Shown piece by piece: positions 26,401 through 37,900 of a DNA stretch of 64,000 nucleotides. A program made the translations under genes and the position numbers. Within the stretch, counting starts at the first letter, position 1. The number at the start of each line of letters is the position of its first letter. The stretch comes from Anaerolineales bacterium. Lineage in GTDB: Bacteria > Chloroflexota > Anaerolineae > 4572-78 > J111. The notes below the pieces were generated by a model. That model saw nothing but the letters and a program-made list of their open reading frames with translations. It made no database searches and was not told the DNA's origin. The stretch is taken from assembly GCA_020634935.1 (NCBI GenBank), contig JACKAT010000016.1:38744-102743 (forward strand), written 5' to 3'.

Positions 26401-28959
26401 TTGAGGATGGCGCAAAGAAGTCAGGACGACCTGCTCCCGAGATTTATGGGGGTGTTGCTTGACCAACGAACTCAATGTACGGCCGGGGCCAACTTCCAAT
26501 AAGACCCGATCCTGCTCTTTCAACAATTCGCCCAGACCGGCGGAAAAACGCACCGTCTCGCGTAAGTGGCTGGCCCAGTAGGCAGGGTTGGTCGCTTCTG
26601 AGGCGGTTATCCATGTGCCGCTAACATTAGACAGGAAGGGAATTTGGGGCGGCTTGAGCTCGATCTTGTTTAACTGTGCGGCGAATAAATCGGCGGCCGG
26701 GGTCATCATGCTCGAATGAAACGCATGGGACGTATGCAGCCGGCGATAATCGACCTCCTGGGCAGCGAGCCGGGTTTGAAAAGCGTCAACGGCTTCCATT
26801 GGGCCGGCTACAACACACAGCGCAGGCCCGTTGATCACTGCTAAAGAGAGACCGCCATTTAACAGCGGCGTCACTTGCTCTTCGGGCAAAGGAACAGCCA
26901 ACATCGCGCCCGCCGGCATCTGCTGCATCAACCGGCCTCGAGCTACGACCACGCTTAAGGCTTCTTCCAGGGTAAATACCCCGGCTAAACAGGCGGCTAC
27001 ATATTCACCAATGCTGTGGCCGATCATCGCCTGGGGTTGTATTCCCCAAGCCATCCATAATCGGGCTAAAGCGTATTCGATGACGAAGAGCGCCGGCTGA
27101 GTGATATTCGTCTGGCGTAGTTGCTCCGCTACGGCTTCGGCTTGAGCTTCGGTCAGTTCCGCGCCTGAGTTTCGTGTGGGGTACAACAGATCACGCAAAT
27201 CCAGCCCCAGATGGGGTTTGAGAAACTCGGCGCAGAAATCGACCTGCTCCCGAAACGCCAGTTCCGCCTGGTAAAGCTCCAAGCCCATATCGATGTACTG
27301 CGCGCCCTGGCCTGGGAACATAAAGACAACCGGCGATGTTTTTGCGGCGGGTTCATAGAAAGAGGTTAAAACACGGCCAGGTTCGACGCTTTGCAACGCC
27401 TTGACCGCATCCTCAACATCAGAGCAAACCACGATCCGCCGGTAGTCAAAAGCGCGCCGGCCTAGCTGTAAGGTGTAGGCGACATCGGCCAGATTAATCG
27501 TAGGATTTTTTTTGAGATACGCAGCCAAGTTTTCGGTAGCCATTTGGAGGGCAAGGTCGGTTTTGGCCGATAGCGGCAGCAGATACCGCTCTCTAGCACT
27601 TTCAGAAGAGGTGGCCGGCGGCGCTTCTTCCAGCACCACGTGCGCATTCGTCCCGCCAATGCCAAAAGAGCTAACCCCGGCCCGGCGGGGAGTATCACCC
27701 GCCGGCCATTGGGTCAGGCTGGTGTTGACATAGAAAGGGCTGTTGGCAAAGTCAATTTTAGGGTTGGGCTGCTCGAAATGGAGGCTGGGCGGTATCTGCT
27801 TATGCTCAAGGGCCATCGTGGTTTTGATCAGGCCCGCCACGCCGGCGGCGGCATCAAGATGGCCGATGTTGGTTTTGACCGACCCCACCGCACAAAATTC
27901 TTTAGCATCAGTCCCGGCGCGAAACGCCTGGGTCAGGCCGGCGATCTCAATCGGATCGCCCAAGGGCGTGGCGGTGCCGTGGGCTTCAATGTAAGAGATA
28001 GTCTCCGGCTCGACCCCGGCTAGAGCCTGGGCCATACTGATCACGGCAGCCTGGCCTTCGACGCTGGGCGCGGTGTAACCCACTTTCAGGGAGCCATCGT
28101 TATTAACGGCAACCCCTTTGATCACCGCATAAATATGGTCGCCATCGGCAGTGGCATCTTCCAACCGCTTCAGAGCGACAATCCCCGTACCTTGCCCGGC
28201 AAACATGCCCTGCGCCTGGCTATCAAAGGCCCGACAGCGTCCATCCGGCGAATGAATACCACCCTCCTGATAGAAATAGCCCTGCCGTTGGGGAAACATG
28301 ACCGACACTCCCCCGGCCAAGGCCATATCGCACTCATAGCTGAGCAGACTCTGGCAGGCCAGAGCAACAGCCACCAGCGAGGTTGAGCAGGCGGTTTGGA
28401 CATTAATACTGGGGCCTTTTAGGTTTAATTTGTACGAAACTCGGGTTGTCAGGAAGTCTTTATCATTGCCCAGCATCGTCTGATAATCGCCAATCATGGC
28501 TAGCAATTCAGGATTGGAAGCCAGATTGTACAGTAAGTAGGTGTTCATACTAGTACCGGCATAGACTCCAATCGCACCCTGGTAAGTGTCCGGATCGTAG
28601 CCGGCGTTTTCTAACGTTTCCCAGGCGCACTCTAAAAAGAGCCGGTGTTGAGGGTCAATGATCTCGGCCTCGCGAGGGCTGATCTCAAAAAACGAAGCAT
28701 CGAACCATTCGGCCTTATCCAGGACGGCCCGGGCTTTGACGTAGTTAGACGCATTTAACACCTCCGGGCCGATACCTGACGCGGCTAGCTCCTCATCGCT
28801 GAAAAAGGAAATCGACTCTACTCCATCGCGTAGGTTCTGCCAAAATTCATCCAAATTCTTGGCTCCCGGAAATCGACCGGCCATGCCAATAATCGCAATT
28901 CCGGTTAGAGCATCATCCATTTCTTCACCCTGACTCAAATCAGGTGTAAAATCAGTCAT
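23467..28959 (-). CDS. Type I polyketide synthase, terminal module KS-AT-KR-ACP-TE
   Basis: Domains of the 1830-residue chain: KS ~18-445 (Cys191 in VQTACSTSLVA; His in EAHGTATPLGD and KTNIGHLDAAAG), AT ~540-850 (FPGQGAQYIDMG, GHSIGEYVAAC, and SHAFH, which suggests malonyl), KR ~1170-1370 (ITGGLGGIG ~1185; Ser in TSSLAS, Tyr in YGAYAAAN; the LDD motif is absent), ACP ~1470-1545 (Ser ~1498 in DLGGNSLLALR), TE ~1575-1810. The KS, with YFYQEGGIHSPDGRCRAF, is of the kind that follows NRPS modules. In the TE the nucleophile position holds Cys1629 (GGYCMGG), Glu replaces Asp (LALFETY) and the C-terminal His motif is replaced by YPGGMLVEP. The ATG overlaps the previous gene by 8 bases. The module should extend an aminoacyl chain by malonate, reduce the ketone and release the product. 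Confidence 0.93.
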   Translation of the reverse strand: MTDFTPDLSQGEEMDDALTGIAIIGMAGRFPGAKNLDEFWQNLRDGVESISFFSDEELAASGIGPEVLNASNYVKARAVLDKAEWFDASFFEISPREAEIIDPQHRLFLECAWETLENAGYDPDTYQGAIGVYAGTSMNTYLLYNLASNPELLAMIGDYQTMLGNDKDFLTTRVSYKLNLKGPSINVQTACSTSLVAVALACQSLLSYECDMALAGGVSVMFPQRQGYFYQEGGIHSPDGRCRAFDSQAQGMFAGQGTGIVALKRLEDATADGDHIYAVIKGVAVNNDGSLKVGYTAPSVEGQAAVISMAQALAGVEPETISYIEAHGTATPLGDPIEIAGLTQAFRAGTDAKEFCAVGSVKTNIGHLDAAAGVAGLIKTTMALEHKQIPPSLHFEQPNPKIDFANSPFYVNTSLTQWPAGDTPRRAGVSSFGIGGTNAHVVLEEAPPATSSESARERYLLPLSAKTDLALQMATENLAAYLKKNPTINLADVAYTLQLGRRAFDYRRIVVCSDVEDAVKALQSVEPGRVLTSFYEPAAKTSPVVFMFPGQGAQYIDMGLELYQAELAFREQVDFCAEFLKPHLGLDLRDLLYPTRNSGAELTEAQAEAVAEQLRQTNITQPALFVIEYALARLWMAWGIQPQAMIGHSIGEYVAACLAGVFTLEEALSVVVARGRLMQQMPAGAMLAVPLPEEQVTPLLNGGLSLAVINGPALCVVAGPMEAVDAFQTRLAAQEVDYRRLHTSHAFHSSMMTPAADLFAAQLNKIELKPPQIPFLSNVSGTWITASEATNPAYWASHLRETVRFSAGLGELLKEQDRVLLEVGPGRTLSSLVKQHPHKSREQVVLTSLRHPQERSSDVEFLLTTLGRLWLSGVKVDWLKLYVEEERQRVPLPTYPFERQRYWIEPRGRTYEAKPEPRVLAKKSDMADWFYEPVWKQQALTSASPETALASQKLTWLLFLDNGQVGLTVLDQLSQADQAVITVRIGQTFEQITAGDYTINPQVGADYERLLAELKALNQLPDKMVHFWSVTSDNETSSASGWDEAAQNLGFYSLLYLTQALGSQQITRPSELEVISTQLHNVRGDEALSPAKATILGLCRVIPQEYHHIRCRNIDLVLPAAGQQPPQTLIDSLLAELVTESVEPVVAYRDIERWIQTFDPMRLEGSPASLAGLRDEGVYLITGGLGGIGLALAEYLAQTVKAKLILTARTPLPDRTEWARWLETHDDQDPISRKINQVRALEEAGAKVLVLSADVADLPQMEAVITQTYQRFGQLNGVIHAAGVVKMTPLQEMSRTECEPQFQSKGRGLVVLERVLQDKAIDFCLLTSSLASILGGVGYGAYAAANLFIDAFVQKHNRISDKPWISVNWDGWRFTDLAEKSLANVSALAEMRLTPTEGIETFTRILAASMGSGRQVVVSTGDLEARINQWVKQVAARSDRASATRTQGLSSQARSGLQSTYVAPRNEIEQKIADIWQELLGVEQIGIHDDFFDLGGNSLLALRIFAQIEKVLGKKLPLATLMEATTVAKLAAIMGGDMAPSVSWSSLVPIQPNGSKPPLFCVHAAGGNVLLYRDLTRYLGPDQPVYGLQSQGLDGSEPLLTTVEDMAALYLKEIKTVQPEGPYLLGGYCMGGTVALEMAQQLEAEGQKVAMLALFETYNWSKMTVRSFSEAVYWIQKAGFQFRNFFQLDTKGKWVFLTEKAKVVKHRGRVWYGLIRSRFDSNYFERSGHNIRPSQLWEINDRAVLYYSPKVYTGQITHFCPIQEYSRHQGPEVGWDNLTTVGVDTQTIPVYPGGMLVEPFVEQTAKVLNDCIDKALEQDHQPTLPIQVKS

Positions 28960-31900
28960 TCGTTGATCCTTTCACTTTCATAGCGCGTTGTCGCTGTCGA
29001 GCCAAAGCCGCTCTTTGCTGATGAGCTTTTTGCTGGATCTGCTGCTGAGAAGCTTTTCGCGCTTCCTCCCCATTACTGCGTTCCTGGCTCAAGAATTTAG
29101 CCAGGGTACTGATGGTAGGATATTGAAATAGTCTGACAATGGGGAGGTCAAAGCCAAGCTGTTGCTGCAATTTGCCGTGAACCTGAGCCAGCAGCAGCGA
29201 ATGCCCCCCCAGGTCAAAGAAATTGTCATGAATGCCTACATTTTCAACCTTGAGCGCCTCTTTCCATAAATCGGCGATGGTTTGCTCGATCTCCGTTTCC
29301 GGGGCCACGTATGTTACCCCCAATTCGGGTCTGCCGACCTCCGGCGCAGGCAAGGCGCGCCGATTGACTTTACCGTTAGGGGTTAAGGGGAACGCCTCCA
29401 TTATCACGAAATTCGAAGGCACCATATAGGCCGGTAGGGTTTCACCTAAAAAGCGGCGCAGCTCACTAACTTTAGGTTCATCGCCATTATTGGGAATGAT
29501 ATAGCCAACCAAGCGCCGATCGCCGGGTACGTCCTCACGGTCGGTGACAACCGCCATGTGGACGGCCGGATGCTGCGTCAGCACCGACTCGATCTCGCCA
29601 AGTTCGATGCGGAAGCCACGGATCTTGACCTGGTGGTCTATCCGGCCCAAAAATTCAATCGTGCCATCCGGTCGATAGTGCACCAGATCGCCGGTTTTAT
29701 ACAAGCGTGCTCCCGGCTTATCCCTGAAGGGATCAGCAATAAATTTTTCATTAGTGAGTTCCGGCCGTTTTAGATACCCCCGGGCCAGGCCATCGCCGCC
29801 GATGTGCAGCTCACCCGGCACGCCGATAGGCGCCGGCTGCAGTTCGGCATCGAGCACGTAGCATTGAGTATTGCCAATGGGCCGCCCGATAGAGATGGCG
29901 TTCTCACCGGGTTGCACCTGGATCGTGGTTGACCAGATAGTCGTTTCGGTGGGACCGTACACATTCCACAAGGCCGCGCACCGATCCAGCAGTTGATTAG
30001 CCAGATCACGCGGCAGCGCCTCCCCACCACATAAAATCTTCAAACTCGCTAAACCTGACCAGCCTGACTCGATCAACAGACGCCAGGTCGCCGGGGTGGC
30101 TTGCATCACCGTTGTACCCGACTGCTCTAACTCGGCGGCGAGCCGTTTTCCATCGGCTGCCGTAGCTCGACTAACCACCACCAGCTGAGCCCCTGTAGTC
30201 AAGGGCAGGAAAACCTCCAGGACCGAGATATCAAAGGAGAGCGTCGTTACCGACAGCAGCACATCATCCGGCGCTAGCCCCGGTTCCTGGCGCATGGTGG
30301 TCAAGAAGTTGACCACGCCTTGATGTTCCAGTTGAACGCCCTTGGGTTTACCGGTTGAGCCGGAGGTGTAAATCACGTAGGCCAGATTGTGCGCTTGAGA
30401 TTGAGCGGGCAGGTTGTCCGAACTCTCTTGGGCAATCAGCTCCCAATCGGTGTCCAGACAAACGGTTTTGACATCGTCGGTGACCGGCAGCAAATCTTTC
30501 AGTAGCTGCTGGGTTAACAACACTTTGGCCTCAGAGTCAGCCACCATGAAGGCCAGGCGATCGGCCGGGAAGGCCGGGTCAAGTGGAACGTAAGCCCCGC
30601 CGGCTTTGAGCACCCCCAGCAGACCAACAACCATATCGATAGAGCGCTCGACATAGATGCCGACCAACGTCTCGGTACCCACCCCCAGATTTTGCAGATA
30701 GTGAGCCAACTGATTGGCTCGCTCGTTCAATTCCCGGTAGGTGAGCTGCTGGCCTTCAAAAACGATGGCGGTGATGTTCGGGGTTTGCTCTACCTGAGCC
30801 TCAAACAACTGGTGCAGACAGGCCTCTTGTGGATAATCAAGTTTAGTGTCATTCCATTCGATGAGCAGCTGCTGGCGTTCGGCTTGAGTCAGGATGGGTA
30901 GATTAGTGATAGGTTGGCTGGAGTCGTTGACCACAGCGGCCAACAACGTCTCCAAATTGCCTACCATGCGACTGATCGTCGTTTGATCGAACAGATCGGT
31001 ATTATATTCCAACAAACCCACCAACCCTTCAGGAGTATCCATCATAGGCAGAAACAGATCAAACATGGCGGTGTTGGTGGTTATATCGGTCAAGCGGGTC
31101 ATCGTCAGGTCGGACAACTCCATACCGGGCAGCGGCATATTTTGCAGAGCAAACATCACCTGGAACAGGGGCGAATGGCTCAGATTTCGGGCCGGTTGAA
31201 CCTCTTCGACCAGTTTATCAAAAGGCAAGTCCTGGTATTCATAAGCCTCCAGAGCGACGCGCCGTACACGCTGCAACAGTTCATGGAAGGTCGGATTGCC
31301 AGCCAGATTAGTTCGCAGAACTAAGGTATTCACAAAGAAGCCGATCAGGTCTTTGGTTTCGGGCTGATTGCGCCCGGCGATAGGTGAGCCGACGGCGCAA
31401 TCTTCCTGACCGGTATAGCGATAGAGCAGCGCTTGGAAAGCCGCCAAGAGCGTCATAAACAGCGTGACGCCTTCCCGGCGACTCAGGGCCTTAAGCGAAG
31501 CCGTCAATTCAGATGACAGGGTAAACGGGAAGCGATCACCGCGATACGTCTGCACCGGCGGGCGCGGCCGATCAGTCGGCAGTTCCAGGATGGCGGTATT
31601 CTTAAGCTGCTGTTTCCAATAAACTAAGGACCGCTCCAGGGCCTCACCTTGCAGCCACTGCCGCAGCCAATGGGCATAATCGGCATACTGAATGGGCAGC
31701 GCGGGGAGAGACGAAGGCCGACCGGCGGCTAAGGCTTCGTACAACTCGGCCAACTCACGTAGAAGAACCGTAACCGACCAGCCATCGGAGGCAATATGGT
31801 GCATGGTTACGACCAGAACGTGTTCCGCTGGCCCCAAGCGATACAGTTTTGCTCGCATTTTAACATCATGGGCCAAGTCAAAAGGCTGCTGAATCTCTGC

Positions 31901-34900
31901 TTTGATCAATTGCCGCAGTTCGGCGGGCCGATCTGTGGGCGACACCGTTTCCAGATCAACTACTTGCCAAGGCAATACAGCCTTAGGAATAATCTCCAGG
32001 GATCCCATGCCGTTTTTCATGACAAAAGTGGTCCGTAATACTTCATGACGCTGCATAATTTCGGTCAAACTATCCCCTAGAGCAGCTAGATTGAGCGATC
32101 CCGTCAGGCGAATAGCAATCGGCACATTATATGTAGCTCGGCCCGGTTCGAGCAGGTCAATGAACAAAAGGCGCTGTTGAGCAAAAGATAACGGTAGTTC
32201 GTCATCACGAGCCACAGGGGTGATGGGCGGCAAGTTGACGACAGCAGGCTTAGGTTGGGTCTCGGTCTCAACTTTTAAGGGCTGCCTCTGGCTGTCCTGC
32301 GCAACGCGAGCGGACTCACCCAGAGCGGCGCCTGAATTATCGGCAGACCACGGTAATTCGTAATTGAATTCGGCCGCTATTCGCCGGGCAAAGCCACCCA
32401 GCCGTCGAGGTAGGTTAATCGACTGCCAGGTTGTGGCTTTAGCCGGATCGATTCCCTGATATTTGAAGAAATCGGGATCGCCCACAGCCACCGATTGATC
32501 CTTCATGCGGGCGCCGTCGTAGGGGGTCAAAACCAACGGATCAAAGGCGATGTCCAAAAAGGCACACAACGCCCGCATAACCTGCTCCGGATCGGTAACC
32601 AGCGCTTCATAAGATACAAAATGATGCCGCTCCGGATCGATTGTTTCCAGAAAATCCAGAACATTGCTGTTGGTACTGGCCCACAGTTGCTCGGCAAACT
32701 TCATGGGGTCTGTTTCATTAGTTTTGTAGAGTTTGTCCAGCCGGCTGCGAACAATGGAGTCGATGACGGCATACGGATGGCGAACCAGATGAATGTATTT
32801 AGGCTTTTCGAAAAAGATCTCGGCTCGCTCCATGATGTTGATATCAAGCGTATAAGAAGGCGATTTATCCACCAGCAGCCGGGGGTTAGCCAACGCCTGC
32901 AGGCGGCCATAGGCCTGCTGAACTGAAAGATCCTGTTCGATCCAGTCGGCCAGCATCTGGCGGCTCTGATCGTCGTCAAGCGCCATTAGTTCCTTGATGG
33001 CTCTGAGCAAGCCGCCGCTCAAGTAGCTGTGTCCCAGTTCGGTCTGGTACTCGGCCATGCTGTTGAACGGCAACAGATGCAGTTCCGGCGGGCTAAACAG
33101 AGCGGGATGGCCGGCCAGCATCACCCGCAGCAGCGTCGAGCCGGAGCGCGGGCTGGACAGCAGCAGCACTATACCGGGATTTCGTTCGAGAGATTGAGCC
33201 TCGACGGGTCGGGCCGATGCTCTTCTCAGTGACACACTCTCGGTTTCTTTCACCGGAGCAGGTTCGACACCCATTGCCGCCTGTTGAACCCGTTCTACTT
33301 CTTTCAACAAGTAGTCAGCCAGGGCGCTGACCGACGGCCGTTCAAAGATTTCGCGGGGGAATAGGCTGAGATTAAGATCGCGATCCAACTGCTGGATCAA
33401 ATCCATAATCATGATCGAGTCGAGACCCAATTCCATCAGGTTATGCTCCATAGGAATTGTGGCGGTCTCCATCAGCAGGGCCTGGGCAATGCGCCGCTGG
33501 AGATGGGCTTCCATCAGCCCCAACCGCTCCTGATCCGGCGCTTGGCGGATGCGCTCACTTACAGAGCCTTCGGCCGGCATATCCGCTGCGCCCAAGGTCT
33601 CGGGGTTAATTTGAGCCAGGAAAGGTCCGGCCAGCCGGGATAACTGAGATAGTTGGGCCGGTGTAATCGGCACAACACCCATCTGAGTGATATCTTGCCC
33701 CAGCAAACGCCCCAGCCACTCAAGACCTTGATCAGGCGCAATACTCCCCATACCCAGCCGAGCCATTCGCCCTTCCACATCCGTCCGAGCCGCCATACCA
33801 ACCTCGGCCCAGGGTCCCCAGTTGATGCTTAAAGCCGGCTGTCCCTGGCTGTGTCGATAATGAGCCAACCCTTCCAGGAAGGCGTTGGCGGCCGCATAGT
33901 TCCCCTGACCAGCCGAACCGAGCAAAGATGCCGCCGAGGAGAACATCACAAAAAAGTCGAGCGGAGCATCTTTGAGGTAATGGTGCAGCAGCCAGCCCCC
34001 CATTACTTTAGGGCGTAAGACCTCATTTAAGGCGGTTAAGTCTAATTGAAGCAAGGATTTGTCTCGAACCAGACCGGCCGCATGGACCACGCCCCGGATA
34101 GGAGGCCAGCCTTCTTGCTCATACGTGCTCAAAAAGGCCGCTAATTGGGCTTCATTAGCCACATCGACCGCCGCGATATGCACACTCGCCCCCAGCGTTT
34201 CAAGTTGGCGAATGGCTGTGATTTGGGCAGCCTGAGGACTGCCGGCGTCGATATGTTTCCACATCGTGCGGGGCGGCAGCGGCGTCCGTCCGAGTAAGAT
34301 CAACCGGCGCGCTCCTTGATTTACGAACCACTCGGCTACTTGAAGACCCAATCCTCCCAGCCCGCCGCTAATCAGGTATGCGCCGTCAGGGCGGAAATGG
34401 AACGATGAGGTAGGTGCCAATTTATCGCGACCTGAGCCCAGACGGGCCACATACCGCTGTCCCTGTCGGAAAGCGACCTGCTGTTCACCCTCGGACTGCC
34501 AAATTTCAGCCAGTACATCGCCAGCTTCCTCGGCTGGCGCGGCGGGATCGAGGTCGATCAAGCCCCCCCACAACCGGGGCTGTTCTAAAGCGATGGTCTT
34601 GCCCAGCCCCCACAAGGGCGATTGAGCCAGATGGGTTACCTGTGGTCCGGCCTCTACCGGTTGGGCGGCTCGTGTCACCAGCCACAACCGAGGCGACTCA
34701 TTGCCAGCCGCTAGATGAGGGGCTGCCTCAGACTTAAGATCGGCCGCGACTGTTGCCAGAGCCTGAATCAGATGCAAGCTGCTGCCGCTCCCTAACAGTT
34801 GGGCGGTATCTAAGGCGGCGATGCCCGCATCTTGCGGATCAGGGGCATCCAGCGCCCATAGGTGAATAATGCCGCGCAAAGGGTATGCCGGCTGGCCCAT

Positions 34901-37900
34901 CATTTCCCGTAATACCCCCTGAAATTCAGCTGGGTCAGCCGGATTAAGCCAGCGATCGGCTGTAACCCCATCAGACGGGCCTCCAAACGGTGTCGAAAGC
35001 TGCCCCCCTAACCGCGATTGGTTCGCCATTTGCGGGCGGGCGATCAAGCACTGTTCTCCCTGGGCTTGCAGTTGCCGGGCCAGAGCTGCGCCAACGCCAC
35101 CCCCATCGGCCAGGATAAGCCATGAACCGGGCTGGGCAAATGTACTGCCCGTTTCAACGGCCAGGGGTTGGGGCTCCCAGTTAACCTCGTAGAGCCATTC
35201 ATCGGACGGAGAGCCGGTTGATTGAGGAGCCTCAGCCATTTCATACCAATAGCGTTGGCGTTGGAAAGGATAGGTCGGCAGCGCCAGCCGCCGCCGGGCG
35301 GGGGCATAATCTTGATCAAAGCCAACCCAATCGACCTCAATACCCTGCCCGTAAAGAGCGCTAAGACTTTCCAGCATCTGCGGCCATTCGGCATGGTTTT
35401 GTCGCAGCGAGGGCAGCCACACCCCGGTCTCTGGCGGCAGGCAGCGCCGTCCCATCCCCAATAGGGTCGGATTAGGGCCGATCTCGACAAACAGTTCGTA
35501 GCCCTGCTGGTGAAGCGCAGTCATCCCATCAGCAAACCGAACAGCTTCTCGCACGTGACGACGCCAATAAAGTGCATCGGGCGCGTCACTCAAAGTCTGG
35601 CCGGTTACATTCGAAATCAAGGCGATTTTTGACGTCGAGTAATCGACCGACGCGGCGAACGTCTCGAAAGCAGCCAGCATCGGTTCCATCAAAGGCGAAT
35701 GGAACGCATGCGACACGTTCAACCGGCGAGTTTTGATGCCAGCCTGTTCCAACGTCTCAACAATAACTTGAACAGCCGCGGCTAAGCCGGAGATAACAAT
35801 ATGGTCCGCCCCATTGACCGCAGCCAGCGAAACCTGCTGGCCCTCAACGGGGGCGTTCTCCCGATAGCGCTCGATAGCCATCTGCACCTGGGCTTCCGGC
35901 GCAAAAACCGCCGCCATCGCCCCATCTTGGGGCAGGGCTTGCATCAGCCGGCCCCGTTCGGCAATCAGCTTGAGACCATCTTCCAGGCTAAACACACCGG
36001 CGATACAGGCAGCCACGTATTCGCCGACGCTGTGTCCCATCACCGCTGCCGGCTCGATACCCCACGACTGCCACAAGGTGGCCAATGCATATTCCAGGGC
36101 AAACAAAGCCGGCTGAGTATAGGCGGTCTCATCAATGGGCGACGAGGCTCCATCAGCCGGGTAGAGAACGGATAATAAAGGTTGGTCCAGATAAGGGCGC
36201 AGGATGTCGGCGCAGCGATCGAGGGCGGCTCGGAAGGTAGGTTGGGTTTCGTACAATTGTCGCCCCATGCCCACGTATTGCGCCCCTTGACCTGTAAACA
36301 AAAAGGCTATCTTAGGTTTGTCTACGCTGGACGACTGGCGGGTCATAAGCCCATCTACTTTCTGTCCCTCAACAAAAGCAGCCAGTTTCTCTGGCAAAAC
36401 AGCGGCCTCATCAGCAATGATGGCCAGGCGGTGGGCAAAATGAGAACGTCCGGTATTAGCCGTGTAACACAGATCGGCCAAAGGGGGCGCTTCAGCCGCC
36501 AAAACGTGCGCATACTGACCGGCCAATTCCTGAAGCGCAGCCTCGCTCTTGGCCGATAAGGCCAAAATGTGGCTTGGTCGATCGACCGGCACGCCTTCAG
36601 GCTGCTGTACGGGCGCTTCCTCGATAATCGCATGCACGTTGGTGCCGCTAAAACCAAAGGAACTCAAGCCGGCTATACGCCGGTCGTTGCCGGTTGGCCA
36701 TGCTCTGCCTGTGGCGATCTCAATCGGTAGTTCGTCCCAAGGAATGTAGGGATTGGGTTGCTGAGAGTACAAATGAGGCGGGATCATTTCATTTTGCATG
36801 GCGAGTACAACTTTGATGAGACCACCCACGCCGGCAGCCGTTTCCATATGGCCGACATTGGTTTTGACGGAGCCTACGACCAGTTTCTCTTGGTCATTTC
36901 GTTCGGCTCCGTACACTGATCCTAAGGCCCCTACCTCAATTGGGTCGCCTAATGGGGTGCCGGTGCCATGAGCCTCGATGTAGCTGACCTGTTTAGCCTC
37001 TACCCCGGCGTTGGCCAGCGCCTGGCGAATGACCGCTTCCTGAGCCAATCCGTTTGGAGCGGTCAATCCTTGGCTGCGGCCATCTTGATTGATGGCAGTA
37101 CCCCGGATGACAGCCAGAACGTTATCCCCATCGGCCACGGCCTCAGAGAGGCGCTTGAGCACCACTACCCCACAGCCTTCGCTGCGAACAAACCCGTCGG
37201 CGGCGGCATCGAACGTTTTACAGCGGCCATCAGCCGCCATCATGCGGGCTTGCGAGAGACTAAGTGTTGCTTCCGGTGACAGGATTAAATTGACGCCGCC
37301 GGCCAGCGCCTCGTCACACTCGCCAGCTCGCAGGCTTTGGCAGGCCAGATGAAGGGCGACCAATGACGAGGAACAGGCCGTGTCCACCGCCATACTCGGC
37401 CCCTGCAACCCCAGAATATAGGATAAACGGCCGGCAGCTACGCTTAGAGAGCTGCCGCTGCCCGAATAAGAACTTACTCGGGCCGGGTCGGCCAGTTTGA
37501 CTTGCAGTTGGGCGTAATCATAGTTACCAATTCCAACAAACACACCCGTCCGGCTGCCGTTCAAGCTGGCCGGAGCGTGACCGGCATGTTCCAGAGCCTC
37601 CCAACTCACTTCCAGCAAAAGCCGCTGCTGAGGATCCATCGAGATGGCTTCCCGGGGAGAAATACCAAAGAACTGCGGGTCGAATTGATCGACATTCGTC
37701 AAAAATCCACCCCAGCGCGTATACATCTTGCCGGGTAGACCTGGCTCCGGATCATAGTAAGCGGCTATGTCCCATCGCTCGGCCGGCACCTCTGTGATAG
37801 CGTCAACTCCATCTCGAAGCAACTGCCAAAATTCCTGTAAACTGTTGGCTCCGGGAAAACGGCAGCTCATCCCGACAATAGCGATCGGTTCCTCTTTACC

